A DNA stretch of 23,945 bases from Planctomycetota bacterium (GCA_023621895.1 JAMOAF010000642.1:1-23945), one strand, 5' to 3'. Counted from the first letter of the stretch, positions 1 through 7,294 are shown. Notes: generated by a model from the sequence alone, not told the origin. Made by a program: numbers and translations.

Positions 1-870
1 GATTTCAATTTCCTTCGCGTCAATGAAGCCTATGCCAAGACGTGCGGGTATACGCCCGAAGCGATGATTGGGAAGAACCACTTCGCGCTGTATCCCCACA
101 AGGAAAACGCGGCGATCTTCGCCCGGGTTCGCGACACCGGCGTGAGTGTGGAATACCACGACAAGCCATTCGTATTTCCGGACCAGCCGCAGCGCGGTGT
201 TACTTTTTGGGACTGGACGTTGACTCCGGTCAAGGACGAGTGCGGCACTGTCGTCGGCCTGGTGTTTTCGCTGGTGGAGACGACCGAGCGCAAACAGGCC
301 GAGGAGAAGCTGGCGATCTTTCGGCGGTTCGCCGAGGCCGCGGCACAGGGGTTTGGCATGTCGGACCTGGACGGGCGCATCACGTACATGAATCCGATGA
401 TGGCCCGCCTGGTCGGGGAGAAAGCGCCGGAAGATGCCTTGGGCAGGCAATTCTCCGCGTATCACACAAGCGAATTCGTCACACAACTTGACGAAGTGAT
501 ACGCCCCGCGCTTGGTCGGGATGGATACTGGCAGGGCGAGGTGACCCTTGTCAGCCGTGACGGCGCCGCCATCTCGACCCTCCACAACATCTTTCCCGTG
601 CTGAGCACGACCGGAGATGTCCATCGTTTTGCCGCGGTGGTCACCGACATCTCCGAGCTCAAGCAAACGCAACAAATGCTGCGTCAGACCTGCGAGGAGC
701 TCCGTGCCAGCCAGGAGCGGTTCGAGTTGGTTGTCCGAGGATCGGGAGTCGGCATCTGGGATTGGGACATCCGCACCGGCAAAGTCTACTACTCGCCCCG
801 CTGGAAGGCACTGTTCGGTTACGGCGAGGACGAGATCAGCGACAGCTTTGAAGAATGGGTAAGGACTTGA
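1..870 (+). CDS. Multi-PAS sensor histidine kinase, N-terminal part (5' partial, 3' broken)
   Basis: The frame is open from the first base, so the true start lies left of the window. The 289 visible residues hold one PAS domain (about 1-93, closing with the typical TTERKQAEEKL linker), a second PAS (about 108-225, ending in TDISELKQT) and the first half of a third PAS_3-like domain (from about 240, with the GIWDWDIRTGKVYYSPRWK block). The protein stops at 868-870 just after SFEEWVR, where intact PAS_3 domains continue with a further 50-60 residues. The ATPase domain of the same kind of kinase follows at once in another frame. I read 1-1348 as one gene disrupted by an internal deletion or frameshift. 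PAS domains sense ligands or redox state and control kinase output; the ligand here cannot be told. No cognate response regulator is visible. Confidence 0.8.
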   Translation, partial: DFNFLRVNEAYAKTCGYTPEAMIGKNHFALYPHKENAAIFARVRDTGVSVEYHDKPFVFPDQPQRGVTFWDWTLTPVKDECGTVVGLVFSLVETTERKQAEEKLAIFRRFAEAAAQGFGMSDLDGRITYMNPMMARLVGEKAPEDALGRQFSAYHTSEFVTQLDEVIRPALGRDGYWQGEVTLVSRDGAAISTLHNIFPVLSTTGDVHRFAAVVTDISELKQTQQMLRQTCEELRASQERFELVVRGSGVGIWDWDIRTGKVYYSPRWKALFGYGEDEISDSFEEWVRT

Positions 871-874
871 TGCT

Positions 875-1348
875 TTGCGCCAGGCAACACTGGAAGTCCG
901 CAGGGTGATGAGCTGGTTGAGGACGCCCGTGCTGGACCGGTTCGGGGTGGTTGCGGCCATTGGAGATGTAGCAGGCCACCTGGAATCGATGCGGGGGGCG
1001 CCGAAAATCGAATACGAACATGCTGTCACGTTCAAGCGTTTGGAGCCGACGCTGGAGAACTCGTTGTTCCGCATTGCCCAGGAAGGGATGACCAATGCCT
1101 GTCGCCATAGCAAGAGCGAGAAAGTCCGTGTAGCACTCACACAGAACGATGATGAAGTGACGTTGGAGGTCCGAGACTGGGGGACCGGTTTTGACCAGGA
1201 GACTGTCCAGGCAACTCGCTTCGGGCTGGAGGGCATTCGCGAACGGTGCCGAATTCTGGGTGGGAGAGTGAGCATCAGGAGCGGACCCGACCAGGGAACC
1301 GTCATCGAAGCGACTTTCCCGGTGATTGAAGCGACGTCCGAGGAGTGA
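875..1348 (+). CDS. Histidine kinase HATPase_c remnant (NarL/DegS-type), severed from its PAS sensor
   Basis: This encodes 157 residues from TTG 875 (AAGGA at 861-865, nine bases upstream); ATG 908 is an alternative. Homology seems to begin at about 863 in the same frame, before any start codon, so this is the tail of a longer gene. Residues 1-30 resemble the end of the HisKA_3 dimerisation region (EVRRVMSWLRTPVLDRFGVV). The ATPase follows: N-box QEGMTNACRH (N74), G1 box DWGTGFD (101-107) and G2 region GLEGIRERCRILGG (118-130), ending in the usual GTVIEATFP strand. The phospho-accepting histidine helix is absent, so alone it could not autophosphorylate. It may be a pseudogene fragment, or a reinitiated ATPase domain. 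The missing part is the second half of the third PAS domain plus the H-box helix. Confidence 0.75.
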   Translation: MRQATLEVRRVMSWLRTPVLDRFGVVAAIGDVAGHLESMRGAPKIEYEHAVTFKRLEPTLENSLFRIAQEGMTNACRHSKSEKVRVALTQNDDEVTLEVRDWGTGFDQETVQATRFGLEGIRERCRILGGRVSIRSGPDQGTVIEATFPVIEATSEE

Positions 1349-1745
1349 GCGGGTTGGCGGGAGTCTGGCCCCCGGACCGGCTGCTGGTGATCGACGGCCC
1401 CCCTCAGCATGCCGCATGGACCCGAGGCCGCAAGCGTGGGGGTCCACCGCGATCCGGCGCCGACATCCCGCCGGGCAAAAGGCCAGAAGCACCTTTCGGG
1501 ACACTTTCGGGTCAGGCTCTTGCTAACCCGTGCTGCATCGATCGTGGGAGCGCGGCACGGCTGCCGCGGCGGGCCATGCTCCATGTGCGCCGCATCCTGT
1601 AAACCGAATAGTCGACGATTACGGCCGGCAGGACCGCCGCGGCGACAAACTTCTCGGGCTGACTCGGCGCGGGACCGTCTTAGCCGCTTGGCATGATCAC
1701 GGAAGTTCGATAAACGCGGGTCCGTGGACTGCGGCGCATATCCAC
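1349..1745. other. Gene-free stretch after the kinase remnant
   Basis: Short overlapping ORFs exist but show no recognisable family, no convincing ribosome binding sites and typical GC-rich shadow composition. One perfect 7-bp GC hairpin (1551-1557 with 1562-1568, 4-nt loop) has no T-tract, so it is at best a weak transcription-end structure. No remnant of a response regulator, the usual partner of such a kinase, was recognised. Confidence 0.5.
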
Positions 1746-1927
1746 GCTCTAACGGGGCCTCGGCTTTTCAGCCGAGGAGTGCGGCCCTCTGCGCTTGACG
1801 GAACCGGATGCCACATCGGCTTCAATGGGGCCTCGGCTCTTTCAGCCGAGGAAGGTCCACGTTCCCGCGCTTGGCAATTATACACATTAGTGTTTCAATG
1901 GGGCTTCGGCTTTTCCGCCGAGGAAGG
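1746..1927 (-). CRISPR. Degenerate CRISPR-like mini-array: 3 repeats, 2 spacers, no cas genes
   Basis: Three copies of a 36-37 nt palindromic unit lie at 1746-1781, 1819-1855 and 1892-1927. The shared GGGGC core starts at 1754, 1827 and 1900, an exact 73-nt period both times. Each unit has a stem of about 7-8 bp (CCTCGGCT against AGCCGAGG in the first two). The two intervening sequences (1782-1818, 37 nt; 1856-1891, 36 nt) are unrelated to each other. Read on the minus strand, the right-hand unit ends in CCCCATTGAAAC, and ATTGAAA(C/G) is the common 3' end of many CRISPR repeats. In that reading the leader is to the right, and the most degenerate unit (1746-1781) is the leader-distal one, as usual. 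Units 2 and 3 differ at about four positions, so the array is probably decayed. Dispersed hairpin repeats are the alternative, but they would not predict the fixed period. Confidence 0.55.
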
Positions 1928-1941
1928 ATCATTCGAATTCA

Positions 1942-1971
1942 ACCATATTTTACCGGGCGTCCGTGTGACAA
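1942..1971 (-). promoter_or_regulatory. Candidate promoter reading into the CRISPR-like array
   Basis: On the minus strand TTGTCA (1971-1966) and TATGGT (1947-1942) are separated by 18 nt in a locally AT-rich stretch, placing a start near 1935 just before the first minus-strand repeat. It sits where a CRISPR leader would be. The match is by eye only. Confidence 0.3.
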
Positions 1972-2001
1972 TTGATCCACCCGGCTGCAACTTGGTATAA
2001 C
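1972..2001 (+). promoter_or_regulatory. Candidate sigma-70-like promoter for the IclR gene
   Basis: TTGATC (1972-1977), an 18-nt spacer and TATAAC (1996-2001) predict a start near 2008 and a leader of about 60 nt before ATG 2069. It lies directly back to back with the candidate minus-strand promoter of the array. Confidence 0.4.
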
Positions 2002-2068
2002 CAGGACAGTCCGGCCACTACTCGTCGAGCACGCACGCTCGGCCAATCCCCTCAGACGGGCGGGTGCC

Positions 2069-2908
2069 ATGGGCAAGACACAGAACGACGGCCTCAGGCG
2101 GCAAAGTCACGATCCCACGGCTCGATACCATGTGCCCAATCTGAACAGGGCGATTTCGATCCTCGAATTCATGGCATCGCATCCGAGAGGTTGTGGGATC
2201 AGCGAGATCGCGCGGTGTCTGGAAGTGCCCAAGAACAGCGTCTTTCGGATTTGCACGACGCTTCATTTCAGGGGTTACTTGGATCGGGATGCGAGAGGGG
2301 GGCGTTTCAGGCTGAGCAGAAAGCTTCTCGCGCTCGGTTATTCGGTGATCAGCGAGCAGAACCTGGTCGAGAGGTCGCTGAGGCGAATGCGGCTGGTCCG
2401 CGACCAGACGGGGGAAACGGTGCTGCTCGGCGCGCTCGGCGACGGCTACGGCCTGGTGGTCGAACAGGTTCCGAGCAACCAGCCGGTAAAATTCTTGATC
2501 GACATCGGCCATCGATTCCCACTTCACACTGCCGCGCCGGGCAAGGCTCTGCTCGCCTCGTTGCCGGAGGACGAACTGGAGCAGCAGCTCCGGCGAATGC
2601 TGTTTACGCGATTCAACGAGCGCACGATTACCGACCGAGGCCGGTTTCTCGAGGAGCTGGCGGAGGTCTGGGTGCGGGGATATGCGGTCGACCGGGGCGA
2701 AGAGATCGACACGCTGCATTGCGTGGCCGCGGCGATCTACAATTCTCGCGAGTACCCCGTGGCTTCGATGTGGGTCACCGGCCCGTCGTTCCGGATGAAG
2801 GAAACGGACTTCGAGCAGATCGCCCGATCGCTGATGGAGAACGCGTTGGCGATTTCTCGGAAGTTCGGTTACCGGCTGCTGGGTGCCGACGCGCAGGCGG
2901 CCGACTGA
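2069..2908 (+). CDS. IclR-family transcriptional regulator
   Basis: The protein has 279 residues, with an IclR winged helix-turn-helix at about 26-80 (recognition segment GISEIARCLEVPKNSVFR, 43-60) and the larger C-terminal effector-binding domain from about 95 to 262, including the family block HTAAPGKALLASLP. The length is normal for the family with a short polar N-terminal extension. IclR proteins usually bind small acids or aromatic or sugar-derived metabolites and repress or activate adjacent catabolic genes. No catabolic operon is adjacent: an array-like repeat lies upstream and a 508-nt non-coding stretch downstream, so the target cannot be named. DUF1080 and GH127 genes elsewhere in the window hint at sugar metabolism, but nothing links them to it. 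ATG 2069 is the start; its ribosome binding site is weak. Confidence 0.9.
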   Translation: MGKTQNDGLRRQSHDPTARYHVPNLNRAISILEFMASHPRGCGISEIARCLEVPKNSVFRICTTLHFRGYLDRDARGGRFRLSRKLLALGYSVISEQNLVERSLRRMRLVRDQTGETVLLGALGDGYGLVVEQVPSNQPVKFLIDIGHRFPLHTAAPGKALLASLPEDELEQQLRRMLFTRFNERTITDRGRFLEELAEVWVRGYAVDRGEEIDTLHCVAAAIYNSREYPVASMWVTGPSFRMKETDFEQIARSLMENALAISRKFGYRLLGADAQAAD

Positions 2909-2938
2909 ACGCGGGTTCGCTCCCAAGGGAAACGGCGC

Positions 2939-3035
2939 AAAAAAAATGGGGGCCTCTGCCGGACCGTAATCCACAACGGTCAGATCGGACGGCAAGGGCA
3001 AGGTAGCCGCCCGACCACACTCCGCCAGAGGCCCC
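2939..3035 (-). ncRNA. Candidate structured RNA or terminator: three-way junction with 3' U8 on the minus strand
   Basis: Arms at 2949-2963 and 3021-3035 pair over 15 bp with one mismatch (GGGGCCTCTG core). Within the 57-nt interior are two further hairpins: 2963-2967 with 2976-2980 (ACCGT/ACGGT) and 2986-2993 with 3006-3013 (7 of 8 pairs). Together they form a three-way junction. On the minus strand the outer stem is followed by AT8 (plus-strand A8 at 2939-2946), as in intrinsic terminators. No clear minus-strand promoter was found. On the plus strand it may simply end IclR transcription. I do not recognise the family. Confidence 0.35.
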
Positions 3036-3312
3036 ACGGGCCAGTCCCAAAAATACGCAACCGTTTGGGCTGCCTTTAACTAGGTGCAATCCGCGTGCCA
3101 AAACGCCGACGCCACCGGAGAAGGGCAGCTTTGTTTTCTTAAACTATTGATTCACAATAGGTTACAATTCGCGCTAAAATCCCCACGCCAAATTCCCCAG
3201 GCGTTTTCACCATGTCTCATTCGGCTACAATCGCCGCGGATTGCTGCGGCATAATCGACCGCAAAGCCATCCCATAGCCCGTCGGTGGGTGATCTCGGGG
3301 GCGGTCGCCGCG
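3036..3312. other. AT-rich non-coding stretch between IclR and the lipid kinase
   Basis: No plausible gene is seen. The part at 3130-3200 is markedly more AT-rich than the rest of the window and contains the palindrome listed separately. A further small hairpin, CCCAAA/TTTGGG (3046-3051 with 3064-3069), lies just after the three-way junction. Confidence 0.5.
3144..3160. promoter_or_regulatory. Operator-like palindrome CTATTG-N5-CAATAG
   Basis: A perfect 6-bp inverted repeat with a 5-nt centre lies in an AT-rich island in otherwise GC-rich DNA. It has the size of a dimeric regulator site. It does not match the IclR consensus I know, and no transcription start can be tied to it. Confidence 0.3.
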
Positions 3313-3341
3313 TTGCGGACCGAAACGGCGTTCCCTATACT
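3313..3341 (+). promoter_or_regulatory. Candidate promoter of the lipid kinase-kdsA pair
   Basis: TTGCGG (3313-3318), a 17-nt spacer and TATACT (3336-3341) form the best sigma-70-like match in this intergenic region. The start would fall near 3348, leaving a leader of about 70 nt before GTG 3417. Confidence 0.45.
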
Positions 3342-3416
3342 TCATTCGTTTGGAACACTCTTCCGTAACCCGACCTTGCGGACCTCGCACCTCGGATTTC
3401 CGACATCGCCGATCAT

Positions 3417-4301
3417 GTGCTCATTTCGGTCAATCCCAAAGCCGGGCGCCGCGGGGTAGGCGCTCGCGTGGATCGACTCGTCGATCTGCTGCAAAAAAGA
3501 GGTTTTTGCGTCGAAGCCTTGACGGACCTGGGCGAGGTCGCCGAGAAGGCCAACCAGCTCCATCGGAAGGGCCGGCTCCGAGCCCTGGTCGGAGCGGGCG
3601 GCGACGGAACGGCGGCCGAACTGGCCAATCGAACGGCACCGGGTGTGCCGATTTCGCTGCTTGCCGTAGGCACCGCCAACCTGCTCGCCAAGCACTTTGG
3701 CTTCTCTGCCCGACCGGAGAGGGTGTGCCGAACGCTCGTCGAGGGCCGCCTCGCGCCGCTTGACGCGGGTCTTGCCAATGGCCGGCTGTTTCTCGTGGTG
3801 ATCGGATGCGGTTTTGACGCCGAGGTGGTCCGCCAGGTCCACGAGCACCGCCTGGCGGCCGGCCAGGGTGGAGGCCACATCGGCTATGCGAGTTACTTTA
3901 AACCGGTGTGGCAGTGCATTCGTAGTTATCGGTATCCCGAAATCCGGGTATACTGCGATGGTCGGGATTGCGAGCCGCTGCGGGTCCATTGGGCCTTCGC
4001 CTGCAATCTCCCCCGTTACGGATGGGGCATCCCGCTGGCGATGCAGGCCGAGAGCGACGATGGGCGACTCGACCTTTGCACCTACCGGGGCGACTCGCTG
4101 CTTCGGGGGGTCCGGTTTGCGATTGCCGCCCACCTGGGAGGCTGGCACACGCGGCTTTCGGGATGCCGGCTGTCGCGCGCCAGCCGGCTGCGTTTTGTGT
4201 CCGACCAGGCCGTCGCCTACCAGCTCGACGGCGATCCGGGCGGCATGTTGCCGGTCGAGGTGGACGTTTTGCCGAACCGTTTGACGTTGCTCGTGCCGTG
4301 A
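3417..4301 (+). CDS. Diacylglycerol/lipid kinase family protein (DAGK catalytic domain)
   Basis: The protein has 294 residues. The DAGK catalytic fold is shown by the N-terminal NPKAG (6-10), the nucleotide-binding GGDGT (61-65, followed by the ELAN helix) and LAVGTANLLA (82-91). The C-terminal beta-sandwich half ends in a YQLDGDPGG-type strand, where the family normally has a DGE/DGD motif. Members of this YegS/DgkB/LCB5-like group phosphorylate diacylglycerol, phosphatidylglycerol or sphingoid lipids with ATP at the inner membrane face; the substrate cannot be told. GTG 3417 is the only standard start after the in-frame stop at 3366, and its ribosome binding site is poor. The stop lies 11 nt before kdsA, so the two are likely co-transcribed and linked to envelope lipid synthesis. 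Confidence 0.88.
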   Translation: MLISVNPKAGRRGVGARVDRLVDLLQKRGFCVEALTDLGEVAEKANQLHRKGRLRALVGAGGDGTAAELANRTAPGVPISLLAVGTANLLAKHFGFSARPERVCRTLVEGRLAPLDAGLANGRLFLVVIGCGFDAEVVRQVHEHRLAAGQGGGHIGYASYFKPVWQCIRSYRYPEIRVYCDGRDCEPLRVHWAFACNLPRYGWGIPLAMQAESDDGRLDLCTYRGDSLLRGVRFAIAAHLGGWHTRLSGCRLSRASRLRFVSDQAVAYQLDGDPGGMLPVEVDVLPNRLTLLVP

Positions 4302-4312
4302 AGGAATGTGCC

Positions 4313-5143
4313 GTGCCAGAAAACCCCGTCACGATCGGCCCCTACCGCTGCGGTCGAGGGGAGCGGCTGCTGGTAATCGCCGGCCCTTGCGTGCTTGAAG
4401 ACGACGCCACGGCCCTGGCGATCGCCCGGCGATTGCGCCAAGAGCTTGCCGATCTGCCGGTCCAGGTGGTTTTCAAGGCCTCGTTCGACAAGGCGAACCG
4501 GACGAGCGTCGCGTCGTATCGCGGGCCGGGCATCGAGGCAGGTTTGGCTGCCCTCGCGCGCGTCAAGGACGAGACCGGGCTGCCGGTGACCACCGACATC
4601 CATGAGCCCGGCCAGGCGGCCCGGGTCGCCGAGGTATGCGACCTGCTGCAAATTCCCGCGTTTCTGGCTCGCCAGACGGACCTCTTGCTGGCCGCGGCGG
4701 CCACCGGCCGGCCGGTCAACGTGAAGAAAGGGCAGTTCCTGGCGCCCTGGGATATGCGGCACGTCGTCGACAAACTTGCTTCGGGCGGGTGCCGCCAGGT
4801 GCTGCTTTGCGAGCGGGGAACCTTTTTCGGCTACGGCCGCCTGGTCAACGACATGCGGAGCATTCCCCGCATGCAGGCGCTGGGCGCGCCGGTGATTTTC
4901 GACGCCACCCATAGCGTGCAGGAACCCGGCGGGCGTGGCGACTCGTCGGGCGGAGAGCGCGAAATGGTCGAGCCGCTCGCGCGAGCCGCCACCGCGATGG
5001 GCGCGGACGGGCTGTTCTTTGAAACCCATCCGCAGCCGGAACGGTCCCCCAGCGACGGCCCGAACATGGTGCCCCTCGACCAGTTCGCCCCCCTCGTCCG
5101 GCGGCTTGTTGCGATTCGCCAAACCATCGAAGGCTTTCACTGA
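4313..5143 (+). CDS. kdsA: 3-deoxy-8-phosphooctulonate (KDO-8-P) synthase
   Basis: The protein has 276 residues, normal for the family. It condenses phosphoenolpyruvate with arabinose 5-phosphate to give KDO-8-P, the committed step to the KDO of lipopolysaccharide, in the cytoplasm. Signature blocks run in order: IAGPCVLED (22-30), FKASFDKANRTS (54-65), TDIHEP, QIPAFLARQTDLL, VNVKKGQFLAPWDM (135-148), LCERGTFFGYG, FDATHSVQ (197-203), FFETHPQPE and SPSDGPNM. Cys26 in PCVLE, His200, Glu237 and Asp248 match the metal-ligand set of the metal-dependent class; non-metal enzymes such as that of E. coli have Asn at the Cys position. The start is GTG 4313 with AAGGA at 4301-4305. The frame is open much further upstream, but that part is a shadow of the kinase gene. 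GTG 4298, overlapping the kinase stop, is an alternative start. Confidence 0.95.
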   Translation: MPENPVTIGPYRCGRGERLLVIAGPCVLEDDATALAIARRLRQELADLPVQVVFKASFDKANRTSVASYRGPGIEAGLAALARVKDETGLPVTTDIHEPGQAARVAEVCDLLQIPAFLARQTDLLLAAAATGRPVNVKKGQFLAPWDMRHVVDKLASGGCRQVLLCERGTFFGYGRLVNDMRSIPRMQALGAPVIFDATHSVQEPGGRGDSSGGEREMVEPLARAATAMGADGLFFETHPQPERSPSDGPNMVPLDQFAPLVRRLVAIRQTIEGFH

Positions 5144-5227
5144 CCCGCACACCACGCGCGCCCGGCGCCCGGCCCGATCGCTGGCCGCCACCGATCGCCG
5201 CATGCAACTTTTCGCTTGGAACCACTC

Positions 5228-7276
5228 ATGAAACCGACCCGCCTTACGGTTTTCGCGGCCGCGGCGCTGGCTGCACTCGCCGCTTCTCTTGCCGGCTGCA
5301 ATCGGCCGGGCAGCTCAAGCGGCGACGCATCGCACAGCACCGACAACGTTCTCTGGCGCGACGAATTGTTCGATTACGCAATTGAGACAATCCTCAATCG
5401 GCTCGAGGAATTCGACAGCGGCGAGATGCGCCAGCAGACGATCAACCGCCTCGACCAATGGGTCCGCAAACAGAAGCCGCAGCAGGGCTGGCAGCCCGAT
5501 CCGATGATCGCGGGCATCAGTGGGGAGACCTCCGCGGCGGGCAAGCAACTGGTGGCGTTTGCAGAGAAAATCGCCAAGTTGCAGCAAGCCGCGCCGGCTT
5601 CTCCGCCCGAGCCGGTCGCCGGCCTTGCGGCGGAGGCGCGCTCCTTGGGACAACATTTGGCGGACGTGGCCCTGCGGCTTGGGCTGATTGAGGTTGCCCG
5701 CCAGGCGGAGCAGTTCCTCGTGCTTGCCGACCGGTTGGGCGCGATCGAGTCCGGCGGCGCCGACTCGCCGGAGAAGACTGCCAGCCAGACGCGCGTCCTG
5801 CTTGCCCAGATTCCGGTTCCGGAAGTTGGCCGCATGGGCATTGAGCTGATCGCCTACGGCACGGTCATCGATCCGGCCCTGCTCGCGTTTCCGGTAACGG
5901 ACAGCTTCACGTTTCAGGAGGCCGTCTGGCTGCGCAACGTGGCCGCTTGGGCCTGCGGCGAGGAACTGGACGATCCGGTCAAGCCGGCGCTGGCGTTGTT
6001 CGATTGGGTCGTCAAGAACATCCAGCTCGAACGGACTGTCCCCGCGCTCGGCCAGGGCGCCTCTCCGCTGGTCAAGAAACCCTGGGAGACGCTGTTCTTG
6101 GGACGCGGGACGGCGATCGAGCGTGCCTGGGTGTTCGTGTTGCTGGCAAGGCAGTGGAATCTCGACGCGGCGCTGCTCGGCCTGCTGGGCGAGGGCGGCA
6201 AGGAAGCCGCGCCGGCGCGCCTCTGGGCGGTGGGCGTGCTGATCGAGGGGGAAATCTACCTGTTCGACCCTTCCATGGGGTTGCCGATCGTCAAGCGGGG
6301 GGGGTGGCAATTGGGCGAGCGCGGACTGGCCGGCCAGCCGGCGACCCTTTCCGAGGCGGCGGCCGACGACGGGGTGCTCCGCCAGATGGACGCCCTCCAG
6401 GAGGGCGATTACCCGGTGCGCAAAGAAGACTTGCAGCGCGTCGTGGCACTCGTCGAGGCCTCGCCCGGCTACCTGGCGCAGAGGATGAAGCTGGTCGAGA
6501 GCCGGCTGACCGGCGACGAGAAGATCGTGCTCTCGTCCGATCCCAGCGCCCAGGCGGCGCGGTTCAAGAAATGTCCGCAGATCAAGGATGCGGTTCTCTG
6601 GCCGCTGCCGTACCAGGTGCTGTGGCAGGAGATCCACCACGGCCAAGAGCGTTTTCAATGGCAGCAGCAGAACATCTTCGGGTCCGTGTTCGGCAGCGCG
6701 CTGTGGAAAGCCCGCGCCTACCATTTCAAAGGCGTCTTTACGGGCGAGCCCAGCGCGACCCAGTTCTATCAACTGGCGCGGCAGTCGGATTTTGCCGTCT
6801 CTGTCGCCAACCTGGATGCCCAGACCGAGGCGCACGTCCGGGCCGCGAAGATCGACGCCAGCTACTGGCTGGGATTGGTCGTCGAACAATCGGGCAACTA
6901 CGCTGCCGCCGAAGATTACTTCAGGACCCGCGTGCTGGCCGCCGACCCCGATGGCAAGTGGCGGCACGGGGCCATCTACAACCTCGCCCGGGTCTGCGAA
7001 GCCACCGGCCGAACCGCCGAGGCGATCGAACTCTACCAGAACGACAAGGATGCTCCGGGGCTGAGCGGAAATCTCGTCCGCGCGCGGTGGCTGAAAAAGC
7101 TCAGCGGGGCGGCGGGGGAGACAGCGCCCGCGCCACCCAAGGGCGACAAAGAACCGCCGGTTCCCGCCGCCGTAAGCCCGACGGATGCCAAACCCGAGGC
7201 CGGAAAAACGGAGCCGGGGAAGAACCAGGCCAAACCGGCGCCGGAAGCTGAACCGGAAAAGCCGCGGGACAAATGA
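5228..7276 (+). CDS. Lipoprotein with a catalytically dead transglutaminase-like domain and C-terminal TPRs
   Basis: The protein has 682 residues from ATG 5228, with GGAA six bases upstream. A lipoprotein signal (residues 1-24) ends in a lipobox LAGC, so it is probably anchored to a membrane by Cys24. An alpha-helical N-terminal half precedes a stretch that aligns by eye with transglutaminase-like folds: the FDWVVKNIQ helix (about 258), the GRGTAIERAW segment (about 293) where the nucleophilic Cys is expected but Ala is seen, and a strand ending in FDPSMG (about 346). The catalytic Asp remains, but the expected His before it is missing. TPR-like helices (SYWLGLVVEQSGNYAAAEDYF onward) cover about 545-620, followed by a Pro/Lys/Glu-rich tail. 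It is more likely a scaffold or binding protein than an enzyme. It starts 84 nt after kdsA and may share its transcript. Confidence 0.75.
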   Translation: MKPTRLTVFAAAALAALAASLAGCNRPGSSSGDASHSTDNVLWRDELFDYAIETILNRLEEFDSGEMRQQTINRLDQWVRKQKPQQGWQPDPMIAGISGETSAAGKQLVAFAEKIAKLQQAAPASPPEPVAGLAAEARSLGQHLADVALRLGLIEVARQAEQFLVLADRLGAIESGGADSPEKTASQTRVLLAQIPVPEVGRMGIELIAYGTVIDPALLAFPVTDSFTFQEAVWLRNVAAWACGEELDDPVKPALALFDWVVKNIQLERTVPALGQGASPLVKKPWETLFLGRGTAIERAWVFVLLARQWNLDAALLGLLGEGGKEAAPARLWAVGVLIEGEIYLFDPSMGLPIVKRGGWQLGERGLAGQPATLSEAAADDGVLRQMDALQEGDYPVRKEDLQRVVALVEASPGYLAQRMKLVESRLTGDEKIVLSSDPSAQAARFKKCPQIKDAVLWPLPYQVLWQEIHHGQERFQWQQQNIFGSVFGSALWKARAYHFKGVFTGEPSATQFYQLARQSDFAVSVANLDAQTEAHVRAAKIDASYWLGLVVEQSGNYAAAEDYFRTRVLAADPDGKWRHGAIYNLARVCEATGRTAEAIELYQNDKDAPGLSGNLVRARWLKKLSGAAGETAPAPPKGDKEPPVPAAVSPTDAKPEAGKTEPGKNQAKPAPEAEPEKPRDK

Positions 7277-7294
7277 TCCATCCGCGCCGGCATG

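Noticed and set aside
1551..1568. GC-rich 7-bp hairpin as an intrinsic terminator of the kinase
   Set aside because: It is about 200 nt past the stop and lacks a T-tract; it is recorded only as content of the gene-free stretch.
2018..3037. Minus-strand open frame across the IclR gene into the structured element
   Set aside because: Its body is antisense to clear IclR coding sequence and its first residues come from the inverted repeat; no recognisable protein.
3968..4312. Upstream in-frame extension of kdsA
   Set aside because: The frame is open by chance inside the lipid kinase gene. The KdsA family begins near the PENPVTIG segment, and GTG 4313 has a good Shine-Dalgarno.
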